DNA of 64,000 bases from Liolophura sinensis (GCF_032854445.1 NC_088303.1:17679501-17743500); one strand, 5' to 3'; counted from the stretch's first letter, positions 50,581 to 61,114 are shown. The notes: generated by a model from the sequence alone, not told the origin. Program-made: numbers and translations.

Positions 50581-52122
50581 AACAAAAAAAATATCATCTC
50601 GGCACTTGAGGAGTATGTCAAAAAATGGTCAAAACTTGAGAAAGTGGATTCTTCGGTACTTAACGATTGGCTTGAGATTGTCAAAAAGAAAGTTAGTTTA
50701 ACTAGGCCTATACACCGTCTAGACATTGATGCTCTACCTAAAGTTAGACAGGTTCTGAGGGATCCCACTGTGCAGGAAACACTCGCTGGCCTTCGTGGTG
50801 AATTTGTCATCACTGTAGCAGACAAGGCTCCTAATAATGTCATCTTTATTTGCAAGAATTATTATTATCAAATTCTTGTTCAAGAGCTATGTACATCTAC
50901 AACGACATCCACGTATTCTGCTACTACATGTACTCTGGGGGAACTGTTTAACAAACACAAAACCTTTCTTAGGGAAAGGCGCATAAATATGCCTGCCCGT
51001 CACGCAGAAATACCACAACTTTGCTGGATTCCTGGAATGCATAAATCCCCATGCAAGGCTCGATTTGTTGCGGGTTCAGGGGGCTGTGCCGCCAGACTCT
51101 TGTCAACCCTACTTACGAGAGCGTTACAAGAAGTAAAGTCATTTTGGAATAAGTATTGTTGTGCCATAACAAAAAATTCAGGTGTCAACTGCATGTGGAT
51201 TCTTAACAACTCCAAACGTCTCACAGAAGAACTCGATGCTCATATGCATATACCGTACAAAGACGTATCCACATGGGATTTCTCTACTCTCTATACTACG
51301 AGTCCTTACAAAGATCTTATTGAAAGAATATCGTCGTTAATTGTCTCGGTATTTACTAAAACAGGTCACCGTTACATTAACGTCAGAAGCAATAAGCCTT
51401 TCTTTAGTTCTACTCTTTATAAAGGTTACCACTCATGGGATGTTACATTATTTATTGAATTACTTGAATTTCTCATTAATAACAACTATGTGAAATTCGG
51501 AGATACCATTTACCAACAGTGCATAGGTATTCTAATGGGTACCAATTGTGCGCCTCTTTTGGCAGACCTATACCTGTTTTCATATGAATACATATCTATG
51601 CAGAAATTACTTAAAAGTAATATCTTTAAAGCTCGATCCTTTTCATTTACCAAGCGGTATAATGATGATCTACTGGCGTTAAATAATCCCCATATTGCTG
51701 AAGCGGTGAAGAAAATCTATCCGCCTTCATTGGATTTAAAGGAGACAACAGATAGTCCTGATGGTACATCATATTTGGATCTATACCTGTACAAAGACGG
51801 ACAAGGTCTCCTTTCACGTCGCCTTTACGACATAAGGGATAATTTCAATTTTGATATTGTAAATTATCGTTATTTAGATAGCAATATACCAAAGGGTCCT
51901 GCATATGGCGTATACATATCTCGCCTTGTAGCATTTGTCAGATCTTGCGTTAATTGTGATGACTTTAATCTGCGTCGCAAGTTGCTAGTTCAAGAACTAG
52001 TTTGTCAAGGATACTCCATGAAACGCCTTCATTCTAAGTTTCTCAAATTTTACAATGAGTACAACACTCTCGTTGGCAGTTATGAACAGAGCATTCAGAA
52101 TCTCTGGCGATCTGCATTGTGA
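50548..52122 (+). CDS. Reverse transcriptase of a retroelement, tentatively Penelope-like
   Basis: The frame is open from after a TGA at 50545 to the TGA at 52120, about 524 codons. No in-frame ATG precedes the conserved part (the first near-cognate is GTG at 50644), so the 5' end is truncated or a start was lost. Counting that GTG as residue 1, motif A is WDFSTLY with Asp212. Motif B is GILMGTNCAPLLADLYL (295-311). Motif C is RYNDDLL with both catalytic Asp at 341-342. A YLDLYLY segment and SPAYGVYIS-like GPAYGVYIS follow. No GIY-YIG, AP or RNase H domain is seen. The terminal repeats around it and the RT style suggest a Penelope-like or related element without endonuclease; other endonuclease-less retroelements are possible. 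No stop or frameshift breaks the core, so it is a young copy. Confidence 0.85.
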   Translation, partial: WLEKSNVNIRSNKKNIISALEEYVKKWSKLEKVDSSVLNDWLEIVKKKVSLTRPIHRLDIDALPKVRQVLRDPTVQETLAGLRGEFVITVADKAPNNVIFICKNYYYQILVQELCTSTTTSTYSATTCTLGELFNKHKTFLRERRINMPARHAEIPQLCWIPGMHKSPCKARFVAGSGGCAARLLSTLLTRALQEVKSFWNKYCCAITKNSGVNCMWILNNSKRLTEELDAHMHIPYKDVSTWDFSTLYTTSPYKDLIERISSLIVSVFTKTGHRYINVRSNKPFFSSTLYKGYHSWDVTLFIELLEFLINNNYVKFGDTIYQQCIGILMGTNCAPLLADLYLFSYEYISMQKLLKSNIFKARSFSFTKRYNDDLLALNNPHIAEAVKKIYPPSLDLKETTDSPDGTSYLDLYLYKDGQGLLSRRLYDIRDNFNFDIVNYRYLDSNIPKGPAYGVYISRLVAFVRSCVNCDDFNLRRKLLVQELVCQGYSMKRLHSKFLKFYNEYNTLVGSYEQSIQNLWRSAL

Positions 52123-52127
52123 TCAAC

Positions 52128-52260
52128 CACATAGACGGCGCTGTTATCCCGATGTACATATCTATCACGTACATGGTATTTAACAACATAGATGGCGCTG
52201 GTTGCCCAGTGTAACCGTCTATCTTGTATGTCATGTGTAACATCATAGATGGCGCCTCTT
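52128..52260 (+). repeat. ACATAGATGGCGC short repeats after the reverse transcriptase
   Basis: ACATAGACGGCGCTG, ACATAGATGGCGCTGG and CATAGATGGCGCCTC occur at about 57-bp spacing between the RT stop and the 3' terminal repeat. They are probably the 3' untranslated part of the element. Confidence 0.7.
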
Positions 52261-52382
52261 GTAGCATGAGATCTTTACATATTAACGGGAAAGACGTAAT
52301 CGTCTGTTACTTTTGAATCATAATCTGATCGGTTAGGGTTTGTAACGCTCGTCATTTTCAAACTGTATCTAATACCGCTTAA

Positions 52383-52765
52383 CCTGGGGCTAGGGGCCGT
52401 AAAGGTAGCCATGCTAATTACATCAGCATGATGCCTTTATGAACAGTTGCAATTAAAGCGCGACTGAGATACTTGTTTAGCTGTTATTTGACATGGAACT
52501 CATTCACGGACTACGAATTTGAACTTTGATATGGAATTCATGCCTGGAATATTCATTGTCTGCCCGGCATCATTGAAAAGTGATGACCGCTTCTCTCTTG
52601 TGTGTTACCGGCTTTATTTCTTATTTGTACAATTTCTTACATATCTTTGTCTTCGGGAGTTAGTATTAAACGTTGCTGTGGAAATGGATCTTGCGATTAT
52701 CGACTTGGAACGCCCTTTACGGACTACGAATGGTATAGGAATGTCGGACTTGACGCTTATATTCA
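52383..52765 (+). repeat. 3' terminal repeat of the reverse-transcriptase element
   Basis: It begins GGGGCTAGGGGCCGTAAAG and carries hairpin 52444-52466. It then has GGAACTCATTCACGGACTAC, GTGATGACCGCTTCTCTCTT, GTGGAAATGGATCTTGCGAT, TATCGACTTGGAACGCCC and AGGAATGTCGGACTTGACGC. It is in the same orientation as the 5' repeats. The 107-codon ORF across it is a product of the repeat. Confidence 0.8.
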
Positions 52766-53039
52766 CTTATGAATTTGTAGTGTTCATTACATTAATAAAA
52801 CTGCCCATTATGTGTTCAACAGGGTTGTGGTTGCCAGTCTGAATAGTGATTTTAAGTGAAAATGTATTATTAACAAATTAGCATTTGAATTGAACACTGG
52901 GGATTTAGATCTGGATCAGTGATGTCTGACACATTGCAATTAACATCCCCGCATCGTTTGACCCAATCCTGCTATAGTATAGGGATTTGTGTCCCTGGTT
53001 TCTTTTGATTGTTAAAGCCCGTACCAATGTAGGAAATGA

Positions 53040-53312
53040 TTTCTTTATTTATTTATTTATTTATTTGATTGGTGTTTTACTCAAGAATATTTCACTTATA
53101 CGAAGGTGGTCAGCATTAAGGTGGGTGAAAACCGGGCACAGCCCGGGGGAAACCCACGACCATCCGCAGGTTGCTGACAGACTTCCAACTTACGGCCGGA
53201 GAGGAAGCCAGCATGAGCTGGACTTCAACTCACAGCAGCCGCATTGGTGAGAGACTCCTGGGCCATTACGCTGCGCTAGCGCGCTAACCAACTGAGCCAC
53301 GGATGCCCCTAT
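53040..53312 (-). mobile_element. Full-length SINE family A with 13-bp target-site duplication
   Basis: On the minus strand: tRNA-like head with GTGGCTCAGTTGGTTAGCGC (A-box), TGAGTTGAAGTCCAGCTCAT (B-box), the central domain ACCTGCGGATGGTCGTGGGT, TATAAGTGAAATATTCTTGA and a tail of about seven AAAT repeats. ATGTAGGAAATGA is found at both 53027-53039 and 53313-53325. Confidence 0.95.
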
Positions 53313-53944
53313 ATGTAGGAAATGAAGTGTTGATTTAAATATCTGCCCTTTTCCCTAATTTTCCGCACCAGACACTATTTGTCACTATACTTTGCACAGA
53401 AAATTCCGTCTAACCTGATACAGGTTTAATGCACTACGGTGCCGCATATTTTCTCTCAAATTAATGGCGATAATTTTCCTAAGGTTGGTGCCTCGTAAAT
53501 GAATAAAGCACATCGTCCGATCTAAGGGAGGAAAACCGGTGTGTAAATGAAAGAGTTATTTCCCTTCCTGGAGACGCGCATTGCCAACTGACTATCCAGG
53601 ATAAAAGTTGTTGTGTGGGCATTAGTTTTGAATCAGTGTTTTAAATCAGCATATTCAACGACCAAATGCCGTTCAAAATCATATAGAATCAACCATGTAA
53701 CATAAAACTGGTAGATTAAAATGGGCAGCCATCAGTTTTCAGTGGTCTTGAATATCTACTTCAGAAAGGAACGAAAATCAAAATCGAATTTAAAATTCAA
53801 AGGCAAAACATACCATATTTGTATCTAGATAAAATGCAAAAATGGCCTCATTATTCCTGATAGTTAAAGACAATACAATAGAAATCCAAATCAAGCAAAA
53901 TTACTTTGAAGTATAGCCATCCATTGAAGGTATAGATCAATGAT

Positions 53945-54668
53945 ACTTACAGTCATTTTTCTTTATGCTTGTACAGTCACATCTCCTGATGCTTGTACTC
54001 CTGGTGCTTATACAGTCATTTTTCTTGATGCTGATACAGCCACAACAGCAATGATGCTTGTACTCTCGGTGCATATTCACCCATTTTTCTTGATGCTTGT
54101 ACATCCATTACTCCTGAAACTTGTACTCATGGTGCTTATTCACCATTACCCCCGTTGCTTGTACTCCTGGAGCTTATTCAGCCATTTCTTGTGATGCTTG
54201 TATTCATGATTTTTAGATAGTCATTACCCTGATTTTCATGCAGCTATTACTCATTATGCTTATAGCGTCATTACTCCTGATGCTGCTGACATAGGCATTA
54301 CTCCTGATGCTTACACAGACATTACTCCTGATGCTTACACAGACATTACTCCTGATGCTTACACAGACATTACTCCTGATGCTGCTTACATAGACATTAC
54401 TCCTGATGCTTACACAGACATTACTCCTGATGCTTATACAGACATTACTTCCGATGCTTACACAGGCATTACTCTTGATGCTTACACAGACATTACTCCT
54501 GATGCTTACACAAACATTAATCCTGATGCTTACAAAGACATTAATCCTAATGCTTACACGGGCATTACTCCTGATGCTTACACGGGCATTACTCCTGATG
54601 CTTACACAGACATTACTCTTGACGCATACAGAATCATCAATCCTGACGTTTAATACAGCCATTACTCT
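53945..54668. repeat. Minisatellite, 24-bp unit plus diverged flank
   Basis: The unit ACAGACATTACTCCTGATGC + TTAC is regular from about 54290 to 54620. A looser CTTGATGCTTGTAC/CTCCTGGTGCTTAT repetition fills 53945-54230. A period divisible by 3 leaves long ORFs on both strands (VSIRSNVC octamers on minus, LTQTLLLM on plus). With no other coding sign these are not called as genes. Confidence 0.9.
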
Positions 54669-54796
54669 TGGACCACAATAGTAACAATCTTTTGTATACA
54701 TCGATTCCCCCTTCCTGAATGTTATAATAATATTATCAAAATGTGCATATTGGTTACAACCAGCATACTGATATGGAAATAAACTCCACTGTCTTC

Positions 54797-54975
54797 ACAT
54801 GTACTGTTACGTATTCATATGTACTGTTATATATTCACATGTACTGTTACGTATTCATATGTACTGTTATGTATTCATATGTACAGGATATATTCACATG
54901 TACTGTTACGTATTCATATGTACTGTTATGTATTCATATGTACAGGATATATTCATATGTACTGTTATATATTCG
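54797..54975. repeat. Minisatellite, about 20-bp unit
   Basis: TATTCATATGTACTGTTATG and TATTCACATGTACTGTTACG alternate, with TATTCATATGTACAGGATA inserted to make a block of about 59 bp that is itself repeated. Confidence 0.9.
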
Positions 54976-55479
54976 CGGATTTGGACTCACTTTCATGACA
55001 TATTCATTCTTATTCTATTCGCTTTTTAGGTCTTTATTTTAGATTTATGATGAGTTTTTTAATGAGTAATTGAACAAGAGAGTCTGATTTAATTTCCGCA
55101 GAACAGATCAAGGGACCCAGAATGGATAGAACAAGCATGCAAGTTGAATGGTTTCCTCTTCAGCATTTTTGTTCAGCCATACATTCTCTGTTATTTAAAT
55201 AATAGTATAGTGATTAAAATGAAACTATTTGAAGAAAATGCAGCTATATGCATGCGTTTCACTCACAGTGAAAAAAAAAAGAGTTTTATTTACATAAAAG
55301 CAACTTTTTCAAACATCCGGTCATAGGACTATATAAATATTTGCCCCTCAGTAACGTATCGATCGGTGAAGGCTGTTTTGGTATAATTTAAATCATCTTC
55401 TAAAATACACCTGCGGAAACGTATTCCTTTATTTTCGCCATTGGTATAGTCAGACTATACAGTGTGGTTGTTGATTCTG

Positions 55480-55986
55480 TTAGTCGCATACATAGCGTGC
55501 TTTAGAGTGACGCAGTGACGGCCTAGGGGACTTTCTATAATCTACTAAATGTTCGTATTGCACTGAACCTTCGGTGACCTTACTGATGTCACATTTGTCG
55601 ATGATGGCAATATACAGCGCGTGTATAGTTAAGCTATATGTGTCTAAGGGCATGTTGGTGTGTATATTACGGGCATAACAGATGTAATATAGCATATCAC
55701 ATTGGTCGATCACTGGGATAGACCATTTGGTTATCATGTACATGTGAACAGAATCGTGAGAGCTCGCCATAAACAACGTACATTTGATAGACGCGCAGTC
55801 AGCATTTTCAGATTTAAAAGAAAGATTTAAAGCCAATTCAGTATATAGCGGTTGCACAGGCATCGCTGTTCTATGTGTACTAACAATGGAGAACTGATGT
55901 GAGCTTTCTTCTGTAAATATTGTTAAATGATGATTACGTGATGTAAAGGGCACTTTTGTATATATCAGAAGAACACGATAGGTCAT
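55480..55986 (-). CDS. Unrecognised ORF, 168 codons
   Basis: ATG at 55986 (an in-frame TAA lies a few codons upstream) to a stop at 55480. The translation is MTYRVLLIYTKVPF... and contains six cysteines; the first residues are mildly hydrophobic but not a clear signal peptide. No motif is recognised. It does not overlap any repeat seen here. It may be a single-exon gene, an exon or a chance ORF; at this base composition an ORF of this length is uncommon but not decisive. Confidence 0.3.
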   Translation of the reverse strand: MTYRVLLIYTKVPFTSRNHHLTIFTEESSHQFSIVSTHRTAMPVQPLYTELALNLSFKSENADCASIKCTLFMASSHDSVHMYMITKWSIPVIDQCDMLYYICYARNIHTNMPLDTYSLTIHALYIAIIDKCDISKVTEGSVQYEHLVDYRKSPRPSLRHSKARYVCD

Positions 55987-56814
55987 AAAGTTTTACAGGT
56001 AAAAAACTGCACGTTTGACAGGTAAATCAGACATATAAGCTTATGTATTCGGAGCATACATTTTGCTCGAAATGTTGTAACACCAGTTGCTGTGTGGGTT
56101 GTGCATTTTCTTTCTTGAGGGTGTTGTGGGGTGTTTTAACCAAACGTTGCAACTTTTGCAGTAAACAAAAATTACGTTAACGAAAATTTACGAATGTGGC
56201 GGATGTAGCATCTCGTATAGGACACACATAATCAGCACTGCTTTGTGAGAGCGTTTCTGTGGCTTGGACCTGAGTTACTTTGGGAATGTGGTTACTTGAT
56301 ATATCCAAATCCATCATTTGACGGGTCGTATGAAAATGTTGCACGTCACCCTAAGATCATTTTACGTATTTTACTATAGGGGGATTTGACCTTATATAAG
56401 ATGATACACCTAAATAACGATATAGGGACATAATTAATTCCAAAATCGTACTTAAATTGCAATTTCTACAGAGTAATCTTTAATTGAGCTATTTGAATTT
56501 CTGGCCTACAACCTGACATTTTCACACAGAGGCTGTTATAGGTGAACGCTCCAACGCGCTTACAGTACAAGTGGCAAAGCCTGGAAGTAAATGTCATCCT
56601 GCATGATCTGCACGTAACTTAAGCAGGTATATGTAACAGGCTATATATGCTGGCCTAAATGCATGAAGCATTAAAGCAAAGTTAACCATTGAAATTCATC
56701 CGCTAAACTTTTCAAACCGTTTCCAAAAATGATTCGTAGAGGACTTAAAAGCCCCGTAATACGGCTACATGTAGTCATCTAAACTTACACAGCTAAATTT
56801 TCATCCACATTAAA

Positions 56815-56987
56815 TGTCTGCTCTCCGGCCGTAAGTGGGAAGGTCTTGCAGCAACCTGCGGATGGTCGTGGGTTTCCTTCGGGCTCTGACCGGTTTCCTC
56901 CCACCATAGTGCTGGCCGCCGTCGTATAAGTGAAATATTCTTGAGTATGGCCTAAAACACCAATCAAATAAATAAATAAATAAATAA
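56815..56987 (+). mobile_element. 5'-truncated SINE family A with 8-bp target-site duplication
   Basis: GTCTGCTCTCCGGCCGTAAG, CAACCTGCGGATGGTCGTGG, GCCGCCGTCGTATAAGTGAA, TATTCTTGAGTATGGCC and an AAATAAATAAAT tail are present. ACATTAAA flanks both ends (56807-56814 and 56988-56995). Confidence 0.92.
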
Positions 56988-57641
56988 ACATTAAAGGTCA
57001 AGACATTTTAGCTGACAAACTTGATCTCAGCAAAGTAGGTATATATTTATACGTATGCTATACGAGGGCGACCCTGTTTTAAATATAATTTAGAGATCCA
57101 ATCGATATCCCTGTGACAAAGAGGACGTGTTTAAAGCTAGGTCGATACGGTTGAGTGGTCCTTGATAGTTGTGGTCTAAGCTCACGTTACTCATGTACAT
57201 GTATAGCGCGCGTAATTCCACTGACAGCTGGCAGAGATCCACACATATCCGTAGTAAACCTTAAATAGTGACGCTGACATTGCTACATGCATAAGTTTAA
57301 TATGTATCACTTCTTACATAAAACTCTTAACGGCCTGAAATTATTCCATTTGAATGAGGAGACTTTAACGTATACGATACGCTCTATCCAGATCTAACTT
57401 TTAAGGTACAATTATAAGAATGTATATTCGTGAACTCCTTTGAATGTTTTAGATCAAAAGTTAGTTAACTATTTAAAGACGTGTGTCCAACGTAAGAATT
57501 AATATGAGAATTTAAGCGAATACAATATTTAACACATTTACTTAGAATATACTTTTCCTTCGTTCATGCTGAGCCAAGAATCAGGGGACAAAAACATCTG
57601 CTTTTCCAGTTTTTTGTGTCAACTTAATCCAAAGTATTAAC

Positions 57642-57938
57642 ATGAGTAACTTGGTCTGTAAAAGGAAAAGGTCGAATATGCGCGGACTCCTTTTCACTCT
57701 GATAGGTTCAAGAGATTTGGACACATATTATTTCAAAAACAAGCGGTTTAGGTATCTGGAGGGAATAAGAGACTTGTACTTGACTGACCTGCATCAGGCA
57801 GCGTTATATTTGCCTAAACCACAAAAATCTGCACATAACAGTTATTCTTTATTCGGTCTTCTCCTGATATGCCAGTTATCAACAATCGTCGATGTTGAAC
57901 CACTTCATGCTGGTGAAATTTCATTATATTTAGACTAG
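57642..57938 (+). CDS. Unrecognised ORF, 98 codons
   Basis: ATG to TAG, reading MSNLVCKRKRSNMRGLLF... with a mixed composition. No family is recognised, and no promoter or splice evidence supports it. Chance is likely. Confidence 0.15.
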   Translation: MSNLVCKRKRSNMRGLLFTLIGSRDLDTYYFKNKRFRYLEGIRDLYLTDLHQAALYLPKPQKSAHNSYSLFGLLLICQLSTIVDVEPLHAGEISLYLD

Positions 57939-58520
57939 TTTTATACTTTGGAATGTAAAGACTTTAATATCACTTCGGAACAAGGTTCGTTGATAGAAGC
58001 CTCCGTCGGAGTTGTTGGGGTTAAATGTGACACTTGATCCGTGGGTATTTCAGCCGTTTTTGAACATTTTTCTCAGCAACTCTGTCAGATTTCTCATTTA
58101 AGTGATTACTGCAAAGTCGCTTTGTCTCGAACACTTGCAAAAGTAGATATAAACGTTAAATTTCAACCAAATTTTATGTGAAATATTGAGAAGAACTATA
58201 TCAAGATGGCGGAAGAGCAAAATTTTGTGTTTCTTCCGTGCCTTTTCAGCGCGTTATTTCAAGTTGTAAATTTCGCTCGCGTGTGAAGTTTTTTGACGGA
58301 CACGTCGTTGGGAAACTAAATTTGTGTTTAACATATGTTCACCAGTCGTACAGATAGATTTAAAAGCACACGAAGGACTGGTAGATAATATTAGTCAAAC
58401 TGTACACTACGTTCGTGATGTTTTTCGTCCTGCCACACGAAAACAAAGGATGAACAGCACTGCTCCTTATGATAAAAATGTAACCGTATATCATAGCTAA
58501 CCGCCTATATATAATAACAA

Positions 58521-58666
58521 ATTGGTCTTTTATTCTAAATACCAGAAAACAGTGAAAGTATATAAGCAAGAAACACAGTTTTCAACGCAGGCTAAGCCAT
58601 TTCACTGGCAGTGGTCGGCCTTTGTGTATGCTCTCGACGAGGTCCGCGCTGAGGCTATATTAAATG
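58521..58666 (+). promoter_or_regulatory. Promoter elements of the histone H1 gene
   Basis: ATTGG (inverted CCAAT) is at 58521-58525 and TATATAAG at 58559-58566. AAACACA, the classic H1-specific box, is at 58571-58577, and TATATTAAA at 58656-58664. The AAACACA box upstream of the second TATA fits the usual H1 promoter order, with a start near 58690 and a leader of about 80 nt. Which TATA is used cannot be told from sequence. Confidence 0.55.
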
Positions 58667-58768
58667 TGTCAGCGGCCTGGGTTGACTTCATTCGATTCGA
58701 TAGCGCCGCACAACACGGTTCGAAGCACGGAAGCGTAGTCGCTCACCGCTCTATAACACAACTTAACC

Positions 58769-59311
58769 ATGGCTGATGTTGCTCCAAAAGTAAAGAAGGC
58801 TGCAAAGCCCAAGAAGCCCTCTAACCATCCAAAGTACAGTGAGATGATCAAAGCGGCTATTACAAGTCTGAAAGAAAGGGGAGGCTCTTCAAGACAGGCC
58901 ATCCTCCGTTATATTATGGCCCATTATAATGTGGGTAAGGACGAGAAAGTTGTGAACACCCACTTGAAGTTGTCTCTGAAATCCGGGGTTAAGAAAGGAA
59001 CCTTGAAACAATCGAAGGGTACCGGAGCGTCTGGTTCATTCCGTCTTGGTGCCGTCGAAAAAGCAAAGAAGGTGAAGAAATCCCCAAAGGTCAAGAAGCC
59101 AAAGGCAGCCAAGCCGAAGAAGGCGAAAAGCCCAGCGAAGAAAGCCGCCAAAAAGTCCCCAGCAAAGAAAGCCACCAAGAAGTCCCCAGCGAAGAAGGCG
59201 GCCAAGAAACCAGCCACAAAGAGACCAGCCACCAAGAAGCCCAAGTCGCCAAAGAAGAAGGCACCCGCCAAAAAGGTAAAGAAGTCACCGAAGAAAGCTG
59301 CGAAGAAGTAA
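58769..59311 (+). CDS. Linker histone H1
   Basis: The protein has 180 residues and is intronless. It binds linker DNA at the nucleosome dyad and compacts chromatin. The short N-terminal tail is MADVAPKVKKAAKPKKPSNH. The winged-helix globular domain spans about residues 18-94 (PKYSEMIKAAITSLKERGGS, SRQAILRYI, VNTHLKLSLKSGVKKGTLKQ, GTGASGSFRLG). The C-terminal half is almost all Lys/Ala/Pro, with repeated SPAKKAAKK/SPAKKATKK motifs whose SP pairs are Cdk sites. The length is close to that of invertebrate H1 and of the H1.0/H5-like orphon H1 genes of bivalves. No other histone gene lies in the window, so it is a solitary gene. No canonical 3' histone stem-loop was seen just after the stop, which favours a polyadenylated, replication-independent H1. 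Confidence 0.96.
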   Translation: MADVAPKVKKAAKPKKPSNHPKYSEMIKAAITSLKERGGSSRQAILRYIMAHYNVGKDEKVVNTHLKLSLKSGVKKGTLKQSKGTGASGSFRLGAVEKAKKVKKSPKVKKPKAAKPKKAKSPAKKAAKKSPAKKATKKSPAKKAAKKPATKRPATKKPKSPKKKAPAKKVKKSPKKAAKK

Positions 59312-59608
59312 AAAAAAGTACTGTCTAACCCAGAATATGGTCTCCACTCTGTGAATGTACATTGGATGGCACAAAGTGACTTTTGAGGTTATACGATGAG
59401 ATAGATGTTGTGCATTACCATCGCCGCAGTCATCGCAACATCAATTAACATTCAACTAAAGGCAGCATTCTTTCTTGAACAGTGCGTTTCAAACTCTGCA
59501 GATAGACGTGCGGATTTCGTTCAAATCTCCATGCATGGACTAGTTGCTGAATGAAGTGCTCCGTCTAGACGTAGAAGAATTCCATCGCCCATCGCCTGTG
59601 TACGTGTT

Positions 59609-59614
59609 ATTAAA
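59609..59614 (+). terminator. Possible polyadenylation signal of histone H1 (ATTAAA)
   Basis: ATTAAA lies 298 bp after the H1 stop. A canonical AATAAA is found only at 60820-60825. Either could serve; the choice is a guess. Confidence 0.25.
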
Positions 59615-60369
59615 GACAGTTACCGGGCCAACAGATAATTTCAGCTGTCGATGTATTCAGTCCAGCACTTGCACTGTTTAAATGGCACATGTAAATATGT
59701 AAAGTATATATCACATAGCGACTGTGTATTTATTTATCATCTGTCGGTCGTAAACGGACTGCTTGCAGTCATCTCGCTGGCTGAGATGTTTTAAAGTGCT
59801 CACAATGAATCAGTCTTTTGCTGATTTGAATGGCGGTATTTTTGTTAATGTACATCCGAATTTGCTTCAAGTTTGAAGTGTACATTTTATTCAGAACCCT
59901 TATTTTCTAGGGTTTTTGTTAAGAGATTAACTAAATGCAATCAAGCACGTCCGGTTTGTTTCGTCGTCTGCTTTCCTAAGCAGAGTTTCAGCAGATAGGA
60001 TTAACGTGTGAATGGTTCTTCTTATCTCAGTGTCTAGTTATAGAGTGCTATACGTATGTTTCTCAATCGATGTGGTTTTTGACTTGAAATTTCAGTTGAA
60101 TAAGATCGTATTTGTCACTAATACGTCTCATTCTCAATCTGACATTTAGGTAAAATTTTAATGAAATGTTTCGTACAGTGGTCATCTTGAACGATCATTT
60201 AATCCAACGGACTTCGGTCAGTCTATTAAAACTTGAAGGTTAAATTACTAGTGTTGCCTTATTCACTTAATTACACAGTGTTGTTGATTTATGTTCACGA
60301 AATGTTTATTCATTGGCTATAGGCCTAAGTGTTGGATATGTGCGGAACTGATCGGTTGATCGATCGATT

Positions 60370-60462
60370 GGTACCTTACGCCGTACTTCAGAATATTTCA
60401 TTTATACGACGGCTTCTAGCAATTTGGTGGGGGGGAGACCGGGCGCAGCTCTGATTGGTGGA
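60370..60462 (-). mobile_element. Diverged SINE family A fragment
   Basis: GATTGGTACCTTACGCCGTA, TTCAGAATATTTCATTTATA and GGGGAGACCGGGCGCAGCTC follow the family A order and then stop. Confidence 0.75.
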
Positions 60463-61114
60463 AGGTTTCTTGGTTACGCATATTATTCTCAATGTCCGCT
60501 TGCAAAATTGATCATATTTGACTGCATGGTAATTTAGTTCAACGCGCTCAGATTCCAAATGTGTCCTTTCAGAACTATAAAGTGCTGTGCAGGGAGTTTA
60601 GGGTGATTCGTCTCGGGTTGTATTGGGAGTGATTAGTTCATCGGACGTTAAACTTGAAAGGCGTCACATAGATGGGTTTCACTGATTGGTGATGACTCCA
60701 CCATTCCAAAGAACTTTTCACTGTTATTGAGATAGAGCTCAGCTTCATTATGGAAGAAAAATCGCGAATAAGGCGATTGGTGCTACAGGGGTTTAGCGTT
60801 ATCAGCCGAATGTTCCTCGAATAAAACCGATTGTTGCAATGGTGTCCATGTCTGTGGAATCGCTCTAGGTTAACCCGTGGAGGTAAAACACTGTACCATC
60901 ATGGTTTAGCTATAGCATCTTTCACTAAAATCTCGAAAAGCTCCGTAAGCTTTATCCATAGTATATAGCGATATCTGCATTCGAGCCTGCGACTTCATGG
61001 TACATGCAGAGGGGCTGACCCGCCAGAAGAATGCTTTAAACGTAGAAAAAAAGCGACCAGGTGTCCCGAAAGCCGTTATGATGCATAAGCTATTGTTGAG
61101 TATGGCTCGACACC

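Noticed and set aside
50115-52842. Small ORFs with IIDLERP-like peptides in several terminal repeats
   Set aside because: The shared peptide follows from DNA similarity among repeat copies. Frames are broken elsewhere and the same region is out of frame or stopped before the reverse transcriptase, so a conserved protein is not supported.
59806-59824. AATCAG-TCTTTTG-CTGATT hairpin as the histone H1 3' stem-loop
   Set aside because: It lies about 500 bp after the stop, its stem sequence and 7-base loop do not match the conserved histone stem-loop, and it lacks the purine-rich downstream element.
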